Shown piece after piece: positions 1 through 5,157 of a stretch of 7,118 nucleotides of DNA. Origin of the DNA: Thiotrichaceae bacterium. GTDB lineage: Bacteria; Pseudomonadota; Gammaproteobacteria; Thiotrichales; Thiotrichaceae. Numbering within the stretch: position 1 is the first letter of the stretch; every line of letters begins with the position of its first letter. The notes beneath the pieces are model-generated. The model searched no databases, was not told where the DNA came from, and worked only from the letters and a program-made list of their open reading frames with translations. Made by a program: the position numbers and the translations under genes. Location of the stretch: contig JANTHA010000108.1 of NCBI GenBank assembly GCA_024762625.1, forward strand, positions 1 to 7,118, written 5' to 3'.

Positions 1-570
1 TTTCTGGATGAAATAGACAAGGTCATACAGAAAAGCGAAATGGGCGGCGCTGGCGTTTCACGCGAGGGCGTACAGCGCGACCTCTTGCCGCTGATTGAAG
101 GCAGCACGGTTACCACCAAACATGGCATAATCAAAACGGATCATATTCTGTTTATTGCTTCCGGCGCGTTTCACATCGCAAGACCCTCGGATCTGATACC
201 GGAATTGCAGGGTCGACTGCCGATACGGGTTGAATTAAATGCGCTGACAGCGGATGATTTCAAACGCATCCTGGTTGAACCGGATGCATCATTGACCGAG
301 CAATATCAGGGATTATTGAAGACAGAAGGCGTCAATGTCGAATTCACGGATGATGGCATTCAGCGTATTGCAGAAACCGCTTATCAGGTAAATGCGCAGA
401 CAGAAAATATAGGCGCGCGTCGTTTACACACGATTGTAGAACGGCTACTGGAAGAAGTATTGTTTTGCGCACCTGACTGCGGCGAAGATGTCAACGTGGA
501 TGCAAAAATGGTTGATGATGTGTTGGGCGACCTTATAGAAGATGAGGATTTGAGCCGTTACATCTTGTAA
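1..570 (+). CDS. hslU: HslU, ATPase subunit of the HslUV (ClpYQ) protease, C-terminal part
   Basis: HslU is the AAA+ unfoldase that feeds substrates into the HslV peptidase in the cytoplasm. The frame is open from base 1, so the N-terminal portion (Walker A and most of the I domain) lies outside the window. About 189 residues are visible, against roughly 440 in the whole family protein. Visible motifs, in window residues, are Walker B FLDEIDK (1-7), the sensor-1 region [12 protein letters not shown] (54-65), the arginine finger in GRLPIRVEL (R72), sensor 2 in NIGARRLHT (about 136-144), and the C-terminal tail EDLSRYIL. In this family that tail inserts into pockets of HslV and activates the peptidase. 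hslV normally sits just upstream and would be expected outside the window. The frame is intact, and a short inverted repeat overlaps the stop codon. Confidence 0.98.
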   Translation, partial: FLDEIDKVIQKSEMGGAGVSREGVQRDLLPLIEGSTVTTKHGIIKTDHILFIASGAFHIARPSDLIPELQGRLPIRVELNALTADDFKRILVEPDASLTEQYQGLLKTEGVNVEFTDDGIQRIAETAYQVNAQTENIGARRLHTIVERLLEEVLFCAPDCGEDVNVDAKMVDDVLGDLIEDEDLSRYIL

Positions 571-622
571 GCGTTACAATAGCATTTGTGAATACGATCT
601 TTAATTTTAGCAGGACAACGAA

Positions 623-988
623 ATGACTCCGACCAATATTGCGCTACACAAAAAATCTCGCATGCTTGAATTAACCTGGCCAGACGGCAAGGTGCACAAT
701 CTGCCATGTGAATACCTGCGCGTTTATTCACCCTCCGCCGAAGTGCGCGGCCATGCGCCAGGACAGGAAACCCTGCAACTCGGTAAGGAAAATGTCAATA
801 TCAAGGAAATAGAACCAATGGGTCACTATGCCGTAAAGCTGGCGTTTGATGATAATCATGACAGTGGCATTTATGACTGGGGTTTGCTGCGCGACCTGGG
901 TGATAATTATGACCAGTACTGGAATGACTATCTGGAGCGTTGCGAAAAAGCCGGTTATGAACGCAAGGATCACGGACAAGTCATTTAA
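623..988 (+). CDS. DUF971 (gamma-butyrobetaine hydroxylase N-terminal-like) protein
   Basis: This is a 121-residue stand-alone DUF971 protein, related to the small N-terminal domain of gamma-butyrobetaine hydroxylase. It shows the family pattern: an N-terminal strand with LELTWPDGK (15-23), LRVYSPSAEVRGH (32-44), GQETLQLGKENVNI, an EPMGHYAVKLAFDD segment, and HDSGIYDWGLLRDLG (79-93), ending in a charged helix. No catalytic oxygenase domain is attached. The biochemical role is unknown; stand-alone members are often linked informally to metal or Fe-S chemistry, which the sequence does not prove. The ATG at 623 has a good AGGA at 612-615, seven bases upstream. A DUF971 gene after hslVU is a recurring gammaproteobacterial arrangement. 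hisI starts 14 bases downstream, so co-transcription is likely. Confidence 0.93.
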   Translation: MTPTNIALHKKSRMLELTWPDGKVHNLPCEYLRVYSPSAEVRGHAPGQETLQLGKENVNIKEIEPMGHYAVKLAFDDNHDSGIYDWGLLRDLGDNYDQYWNDYLERCEKAGYERKDHGQVI

Positions 989-1002
989 AACGAGCCAGAA
1001 GC

Positions 1003-1386
1003 ATGTGGATAGATGAATTAAAATATAACCACGATGGACTGATACCTGCTATTGCACAACAGTTTGATAGTAAAGAAGTGTTGATGATGGCCTGGATGAA
1101 TAAGGCATCCATAGAAGAAACGCTGCAAACGGGGCGTGTCTGTTACTGGTCGCGTTCGCGTCAGGCATTCTGGCGTAAGGGCGAAAGCTCGGGCCAGATA
1201 CAAATGCTCAAGGAATTTCGCGTCGATTGCGATAATGACGCTGTATTGTTATTGGTCGATCAGACTGGTCCGGCCTGTCACACCGGTAGGCGAAGTTGTT
1301 TTTATCAGTTGGCTGAAGATAGCCAGTTAACAATAGATTCGCAACCATTGATTGATCCAGAAGAATTATATGGCGGCAAGCAATGA
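1003..1386 (+). CDS. hisI: Phosphoribosyl-AMP cyclohydrolase
   Basis: HisI opens the adenine ring of phosphoribosyl-AMP, the third step of histidine synthesis, in the cytoplasm. The 127-residue protein is the monofunctional form; no HisE pyrophosphohydrolase domain is fused. Diagnostic segments are EVLMMAWMN (25-33), [21 protein letters not shown] (44-64), and the metal site DCDNDAVLL (75-83), where D75, D77 and D79 match the family's Mg-binding aspartates. [10 protein letters not shown] follows (91-100). C76, C92 and C99 match the zinc-binding cysteines. The start at 1003 follows a weak GAAG-type ribosome-binding site and gives the normal family N-terminus. The stop overlaps the yidD start (ATGA). 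It lies away from any other visible his gene, so it is probably detached from the main his operon. Confidence 0.98.
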   Translation: MWIDELKYNHDGLIPAIAQQFDSKEVLMMAWMNKASIEETLQTGRVCYWSRSRQAFWRKGESSGQIQMLKEFRVDCDNDAVLLLVDQTGPACHTGRRSCFYQLAEDSQLTIDSQPLIDPEELYGGKQ

Positions 1387-1607
1387 AGCATGTGCTGCTG
1401 GCGATCATTCGCGGATACCAGCTTTTTTTAAGCCCGGTGCTTGGCAATAGTTGCCGTTTTGAACCAACCTGCTCTTGTTATACGCATCAAGCCATTAAAA
1501 AATACGGCGCAATAAAAGGCGTATGGCTGGGAATCCGGCGCATCAGCAAATGCCACCCCTGGCATGAAGGCGGTTATGATCCGGTGCCGGATCAGGAAAA
1601 ACACTAA
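1383..1607 (+). CDS. yidD: Membrane protein insertion efficiency factor YidD
   Basis: YidD is a small, amphipathic, inner-membrane-associated protein that helps the YidC pathway insert membrane proteins. The 74 residues cover the whole family pattern: an N-terminal amphipathic helix (3-20, [15 protein letters not shown]), [10 protein letters not shown] (24-33), [23 protein letters not shown] (37-59) and a closing GGYDPVP (63-69). Cysteines 24, 30 and 57 sit at the conserved positions; C32 is an extra one in the usual CS.Y motif. The start codon overlaps the hisI stop by four bases, so translation is probably coupled and no separate ribosome-binding site is needed. In many bacteria yidD lies between rnpA and yidC; here it is with hisI. 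A terminator follows 12 bases after the stop. Confidence 0.97.
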   Translation: MKHVLLAIIRGYQLFLSPVLGNSCRFEPTCSCYTHQAIKKYGAIKGVWLGIRRISKCHPWHEGGYDPVPDQEKH

Positions 1608-1619
1608 TATCAGACACAT

Positions 1620-1648
1620 AAAAAAAGAGAGCCAGGCTCTCTTTTTTT
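1620..1648 (+). terminator. Intrinsic terminator after yidD
   Basis: GAGAGC (1627-1632) pairs with GCTCTC (1636-1641) around a CAG loop. The stem is extended by an A run (1620-1626) facing a T run (1642-1648). This is a textbook Rho-independent terminator closing hslU/DUF971-hisI-yidD. Because A and T tracts flank both sides, it could also stop transcription arriving from the opposite strand. Confidence 0.88.
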
Positions 1649-1665
1649 GTGACAATTAATTAGGT

Positions 1666-1732
1666 GGTACTGACAGATTGCGGGGAGAAGATATGCGCAG
1701 CTGAAGTGTATCAACCGCAACCCACCAGTACC
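1666..1732 (+). ncRNA. Candidate structured RNA: three-part imperfect hairpin
   Basis: Three stems are nested in register. GGTACTG (1666-1672) pairs with CAGTACC (1726-1732). TTGCGG (1678-1683) pairs with CCGCAA (1715-1720). GATATGC (1690-1696) pairs with GTGTATC (1706-1712), including two G-U pairs. Internal loops are 5/5 and 6/2 bases, and the apical loop is 1697-1705. The G-U pairs would be A-C mismatches in a minus-strand transcript, so a + strand RNA is favoured. No matching known riboswitch or sRNA was recognised, and no clear dedicated promoter or terminator is seen. It could instead be a relic of a mobile element. Whether it is transcribed is unknown. Confidence 0.4.
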
Positions 1733-1734
1733 GT

Positions 1735-1760
1735 ATGTGAAGGAAGGATGACCTTCACAT
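1735..1760 (+). repeat. Perfect 9-bp hairpin with AAGGATGA loop
   Basis: ATGTGAAGG (1735-1743) is perfectly complementary to CCTTCACAT (1752-1760) around an eight-base loop. The loop bases AAGGATG fit the ARGGAUG core of the CsrA/RsmA binding consensus, and CsrA sites often sit in hairpin loops like this one. No T run follows, so it is not an intrinsic terminator. It lies two bases after the larger hairpin, suggesting one structured unit. Confidence 0.5.
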
Positions 1761-1961
1761 GTATAGTTTGACGATAAATTAAGCAAACAGTTCCAATTTC
1801 GATAAAAAAAATTCATTTTTTTAAATTGTAAAACAGACTAAATGCGATTCTCATTGTAAAAACAATTATTTGAGTGCTTGATCCTGGGAGTTCAGGTCAA
1901 CAGATGGTGCATATCTCTTTATGAATTTCACAACAACGATGCCAATTGTATTGAGAGGCGC

Positions 1962-1967
1962 TATACT
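1962..1967 (+). promoter_or_regulatory. Probable -10 box (TATACT) for lptM-lysA
   Basis: TATACT matches the sigma-70 -10 hexamer at five of six positions and lies about 30 bases upstream of the lptM start, giving a short leader. No good -35 hexamer stands at the correct spacing, so the promoter would need an activator or be weak. It is the best candidate after the upstream terminator. Confidence 0.4.
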
Positions 1968-1997
1968 CAGCTGTCTTGAATCAAACCGGAAAGCGAT

Positions 1998-2186
1998 GTG
2001 TTTAAAAATCTTTGCTGGGTAAACTGGCTTTTTATTATTATGATATTTTTGTTAAGTCTTATCAGCATCGGCAGCCTTCTCGGAGGATGCGGTAATAAGG
2101 GCGCGTTGTATTTGCCGAAAGACAAGATTCACACAAACCAGTTCAGGGACGTTCAATCAGATGCAGTCATCCCGGTAAAGAAATAA
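1998..2186 (+). CDS. lptM: LptM-type small lipoprotein (LPS translocon maturation chaperone, YifL family)
   Basis: LptM is a small outer-membrane lipoprotein that helps the LptD/LptE LPS translocon reach its oxidised, mature form. The 62-residue protein has a lipoprotein signal: K3, a hydrophobic stretch (about 11-28) and lipobox LGGC with the lipidated cysteine at C31. Next comes CGNKGALYLPKD, matching the family signature CGxKGPLYLP except for an alanine in place of the proline. The GTG start at 1998 has GGA seven bases upstream and supplies the positively charged N-region. An ATG at codon 15 would leave a charge-free, very short signal and is less likely. The stop lies two bases before lysA, the usual neighbour in gammaproteobacteria. 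Confidence 0.87.
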   Translation: MFKNLCWVNWLFIIMIFLLSLISIGSLLGGCGNKGALYLPKDKIHTNQFRDVQSDAVIPVKK

Positions 2187-2188
2187 TT

Positions 2189-3439
2189 ATGGATTTTTTT
2201 GAATATAAAAACGATCAGCTTTTTGCCGAGGATGTCGCTGTTGACGATATCGCAGAGACTTACGGTACGCCCTGTTACGTCTATTCGCGCGCTACGCTGG
2301 AGCGCCACTGGCATGCTTTTGATGATGCATTTGGCGATCAGCCGCATCTGATTTGTTATTCGGTCAAAGCCTGTTCCAATATCGCCATACTCAATTTGCT
2401 GGCGCGTATGGGTTCTGGCTTTGATATTGTTTCTGTCGGCGAGCTGGAGCGGGTTCTGGCGGCGGGCGGCGATCCGCAAAAAACCGTATTTTCAGGCGTT
2501 GGAAAGCGCAAAGATGAAATGCAACGCGCACTGGAAGTCGGTATACGTTGTTTTAATGTCGAATCCGAAGCCGAACTGGAACGCCTCAATGAAGTCGCCG
2601 CTTCGATGAATAAAACGGCGGCCATTTCGATTCGCGTCAATCCCGATGTGGATGCGAAAACCCACCCTTACATTTCCACCGGCCTGAAGGAAAATAAATT
2701 CGGCATAGATATTAACCTGGTAGAAAATGTTTATCGCCGCGCCCATGCACTATCCCATATTAAAGTCACCGGCATTGACTGTCATATCGGTTCGCAACTC
2801 ACGGAAGTCGCTCCTTTCATGGATGCGCTGGAACGATTGCTGGCGCTGGCGGATCGCCTTAAGGCGCAGGGTATTGCTATCCATCACCTGGATCTGGGCG
2901 GTGGCCTTGGGGTGCGCTATAAAAACGAACAGCCGCCTTTACCTTCGGATTACACGGAGCAGCTTTTCAGTAACCAGAAAATCAGGGATTATGAGATATT
3001 AATTGAGCCTGGAAGAGCGATAGCTGCAAATGCAGCAATACTGCTTACCCGTGTCGAATACCTCAAGCCAGGCGAAGAAAAAAACTTCGCCATTGTTGAC
3101 GCCGCCATGAATGACCTGATCCGCCCATCGTTGTATCAGGCCTGGCAAGAGATTATTCCGGCATATAAGAATCTCAATGAAGCTGAAATAAAGACCTACG
3201 ATATTGTTGGTCCAATTTGTGAAACCGGCGATTTTCTGGGTAAAGATCGCGAATTAGCGATAAAACTGGGCGATTTACTTGCAGTTCGCTCGGCTGGAGC
3301 CTATGGTTTCACCATGGCGTCAAATTACAACACGCGTCCACGCGCCGCCGAGGTTCTGGTTGATGGTAAAAAGACCTATCTCATACGTGAAAGAGAAACC
3401 GTGCTGGAATTATTTGCGAATGAATCGTTGATTGTTTAG
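2189..3439 (+). CDS. lysA: Diaminopimelate decarboxylase
   Basis: LysA decarboxylates meso-diaminopimelate to L-lysine, the last step of lysine synthesis, using pyridoxal phosphate in a fold-type III (alanine-racemase-like) barrel. The 416 residues are full length. K60 in CYSVKACSN is the expected Schiff-base lysine. HIGSQ (199-203), GGGLG (237-241) and EPGRA (273-277) form the cofactor phosphate and substrate site. C344 and E345 in GPICETGDFLG are the catalytic residues contributed across the dimer. GAYGFTMASNYN, with Y372, completes the active site. The K60 context has a cysteine where many relatives have asparagine (VKANSN). The gene starts two bases after lptM, with only a weak GGTAAAG ahead of it, so translational coupling is likely. 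dapF, a common downstream partner, is not here. Confidence 0.98.
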   Translation: MDFFEYKNDQLFAEDVAVDDIAETYGTPCYVYSRATLERHWHAFDDAFGDQPHLICYSVKACSNIAILNLLARMGSGFDIVSVGELERVLAAGGDPQKTVFSGVGKRKDEMQRALEVGIRCFNVESEAELERLNEVAASMNKTAAISIRVNPDVDAKTHPYISTGLKENKFGIDINLVENVYRRAHALSHIKVTGIDCHIGSQLTEVAPFMDALERLLALADRLKAQGIAIHHLDLGGGLGVRYKNEQPPLPSDYTEQLFSNQKIRDYEILIEPGRAIAANAAILLTRVEYLKPGEEKNFAIVDAAMNDLIRPSLYQAWQEIIPAYKNLNEAEIKTYDIVGPICETGDFLGKDRELAIKLGDLLAVRSAGAYGFTMASNYNTRPRAAEVLVDGKKTYLIRERETVLELFANESLIV

Positions 3440-3471
3440 AAGATAGGCAATCAAAATGGAGAAAATCTGAT

Positions 3472-4422
3472 ATGAACTTTTTGAAACAGCCCGTCTTGTT
3501 ACTCAACCTTGTGATATTCGTCTCGTTTACGAGCACAGCTTTTGCACAGGGGCCTTATCCGCCATTGCAATATGGAACGCCCCAGGCCATACCTCAAACT
3601 ATGCCGTCAGCCATGCAGCCAATACCGACTGTACGGGGTTATGCGCCGCCACCGGCTTACCCTGCCCGTGCGGGCGCGCCGTCACAAATGATGCCGCAAA
3701 TGGCACCACTGTATGGACGAAGTCAATATCCCGGAGTGAATCCACCAGTCAGATATCCTTATGCGCAAGGATCGCCGTCACAACAACCACCTGGCGCACT
3801 TAACAAAAAACCACTGAATGAGTTTTCCGGTTATCTGGGGATTGTGCTGGATGTTGTGCCTTCTACTGTCGCAGCGCAGCTACCTAAAGGTGAGCAGGGT
3901 ATTCTGGTTAAAAGTTTTGCGCCTGATTCTCCAGCGGCTAACGGCGATTTACGTCCGCTTGATGTGATCGTCGCCTATGACAATACAAAAATATTCCATC
4001 CCGAACAATTTGTTAAACTGGTCAGAAAAAGCAAACCCGGTCAGGTGATTGTCCTAAAAGTGGCGCGCAAGGGTGAAATCAAGGAAATTCCGGTTACTAT
4101 CGGCGCACAAAAAACGCCTAATCCAACGGAATTTAACGGTCTCGCCATCAAACGCATTGGAGAAGACAGGTATCAGGCAACGATTCGATTCATTGCGCCA
4201 AATGGCTCAAAGCAGGTACGTTCCTTTGAAGGAAATCGTGAAGAAATTTTTCAACAAGCGATGGAGACGCAGGAATTGCCGCCTGCCGAGCGTGAACAAT
4301 TGCTCTACGCCACTCGTCCACGCAAAGCGAAGTCGAAAAGTGGTTTCGGCTCTTTCTTTCCTTTTGGCGGAAATAATAAGAGTGGGAGCTGGATGAATCC
4401 GGGCAAGTTTTTCAACTGGTAA
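3472..4422 (+). CDS. Secreted PDZ-domain protein of unknown function
   Basis: The function is not recognised. The 316-residue product has a cleavable Sec signal (K5, hydrophobic 8-22, likely cut after AFA at A25), so it should be periplasmic or exported. Residues 26-110 form a low-complexity linker rich in Pro, Gln, Tyr, Ala and Met. A single PDZ domain follows (about 119-212) with GYLGIVLD as the carboxylate-binding loop, SPAANGDLRPLDVIVAYDN, and KPGQVIVLKVARKGE. A smaller charged region (about 220-290) contains RYQATIRFIAPNGSKQVRSF. The tail is basic then Gly/Phe/Trp-rich, ending FFNW. No protease domain or CXXCH haem motif is present, so it is neither DegP/DegS nor a magnetochrome PDZ protein. 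GGAG at 3458-3461 serves the ATG. It lies 32 bases after lysA and may share its transcript. An adaptor or scaffold role in the envelope is plausible but inferred. Confidence 0.88.
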   Translation: MNFLKQPVLLLNLVIFVSFTSTAFAQGPYPPLQYGTPQAIPQTMPSAMQPIPTVRGYAPPPAYPARAGAPSQMMPQMAPLYGRSQYPGVNPPVRYPYAQGSPSQQPPGALNKKPLNEFSGYLGIVLDVVPSTVAAQLPKGEQGILVKSFAPDSPAANGDLRPLDVIVAYDNTKIFHPEQFVKLVRKSKPGQVIVLKVARKGEIKEIPVTIGAQKTPNPTEFNGLAIKRIGEDRYQATIRFIAPNGSKQVRSFEGNREEIFQQAMETQELPPAEREQLLYATRPRKAKSKSGFGSFFPFGGNNKSGSWMNPGKFFNW

Positions 4423-4477
4423 TAATGTAGGCCTTCTCTCTATATTCTCACCGCATCAATGCAGAAAATGAGCAATT

Positions 4478-4493
4478 CGTGACATTTTTCACA
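4478..4493 (+). promoter_or_regulatory. CRP/Vfr-like palindrome upstream of lemA
   Basis: GTGA (4479-4482) and TCAC (4489-4492) are separated by exactly six bases, with A at 4493 completing the right arm. This matches the CRP consensus TGTGA-N6-TCACA at nine of ten core positions. Its centre (4485.5) lies about 60 bases upstream of the start predicted from the -10-like box at 4533, the usual class I activator position. A related family regulator (FNR-like or Vfr) cannot be excluded. Confidence 0.4.
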
Positions 4494-4510
4494 GTTTCGG
4501 TTTAGCGGGC

Positions 4511-4538
4511 TTGATAACATAGAGGTTTGTTCTATTTA
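4511..4538 (+). promoter_or_regulatory. Possible promoter for lemA-DUF2207
   Basis: TTGATA (4511-4516) resembles a -35 box, and TATTTA (4533-4538), 16 bases on, is a poor -10 box. Transcription would start near 4545, leaving a leader of about 25 bases. The weak -10 would suit an activator-dependent promoter, consistent with the upstream CRP-like site, but the assignment is tentative. Confidence 0.3.
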
Positions 4539-4570
4539 TCACCAATGTTTCGCCCCAAAAGGATCAAACC

Positions 4571-5134
4571 ATGAGTTTTGGAAATATCGTATTATTGATT
4601 GTCGCCGCCATTGCCGCTTATCTGGTTGTCATCTATAACAAATTTGTGTCGCTCAGGGCGGGTATAGACTCAGCCGAATCGGATATTGATGTCCAGTTAA
4701 AACGCCGCTATGACTTGATTCCGGCGCTGGTGGATACCGTCAAGGGCTATAAGGAATATGAGGCGGATACCCTGGAAAAGGTGATCAAGGCAAGACAGCA
4801 AGGCGTTGCTGCGACTACCATGGAAGAAAAAGCCGAAGCGGCCAATATGCTGTCAAGTTCGCTGGGTAAAATCTTTGCTCTGGCCGAAGCCTACCCTGAC
4901 TTAAAGGCGAATACCACCTTCATGAAGCTGCAGAATGAACTGAGCAACCTTGAAGACGCCATTCAGAACGCGAGACGCTACTATAATGCCATCGTCCGGG
5001 ATTATAACGCCAAACTGGAATCCTTCCCTGATCTTTTTGTCGCCAGGAAATTCAACTTCAAACCACGCGACTACTTTGAGCTGGATGAGAATGAAGCTGC
5101 AGCGGTCAATAAAATGCCAAAAATAGATTTATAA
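4571..5134 (+). CDS. lemA: LemA family membrane-anchored protein
   Basis: LemA-family proteins have one N-terminal membrane helix and a long helical-bundle domain; their molecular role is not established. The 187 residues show a membrane helix at about 6-22, then YNKFVSLRAGIDSAESDIDVQLKRR (22-46) and the signature RRYDLIPALVDTVKGY (45-60). Helical segments follow, with ANTTFMKLQNELSNLEDAIQNARRYYNAIVRDYNAKLESFPD, the typical C-terminal block. This LemA is unrelated to the GacS/LemA sensor kinase of pseudomonads. AGGA at 4560-4563 is seven bases before the ATG, and the length is normal. The DUF2207 gene follows after 23 bases; this pairing recurs in many bacteria and suggests a shared envelope function. 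Confidence 0.95.
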   Translation: MSFGNIVLLIVAAIAAYLVVIYNKFVSLRAGIDSAESDIDVQLKRRYDLIPALVDTVKGYKEYEADTLEKVIKARQQGVAATTMEEKAEAANMLSSSLGKIFALAEAYPDLKANTTFMKLQNELSNLEDAIQNARRYYNAIVRDYNAKLESFPDLFVARKFNFKPRDYFELDENEAAAVNKMPKIDL

Positions 5135-5157
5135 AGTACAGGCGGGGAGAAGGCGTA

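Larger units (their letters stand above)
1649..1997. other. Gene-free stretch with hairpins and a promoter
   Basis: No open frame here has both a reasonable length and a ribosome-binding site. Composition is AT-rich from about 1760 to 1870. The stretch holds a compound hairpin (1666-1732), a perfect 9-bp hairpin (1735-1760) and a 5-bp hairpin GTTTG/CAAAC (1766-1788). It also has a repeated ATTGTAAAA word (1825 and 1853), a weak Fur-like palindrome (1840-1858), a small CCTG/CAGG hairpin (1883-1896) and a likely -10 box (1962-1967). It lies behind a terminator, so it is unlikely to be just the tail of the upstream mRNA. Confidence 0.7.

Noticed and set aside
728..979. 83-codon open frame on the minus strand
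   Set aside because: It lies opposite the well-supported DUF971 gene; the apparent hydrophobicity comes from antisense reading of its codons.
1610..1816. 68-codon minus-strand frame in the intergenic gap
   Set aside because: It spans the terminator and hairpins, has no ribosome-binding site and no familiar motif.
1953..1970. AGAGGCGC resembling the opening of a lysine riboswitch upstream of lysA
   Set aside because: Only a few bases agree, and the space before lptM is too short for the riboswitch's multi-helix core.
1921..2022. 33-codon open frame from an ATG overlapping the lptM start
   Set aside because: It has no ribosome-binding site and no recognisable product, and it runs out of frame into lptM, which has clear lipoprotein features.
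4571..5134. Reading LemA as the GacS/LemA sensor kinase
   Set aside because: The protein has no histidine kinase or receiver motifs; it is the unrelated small LemA family.
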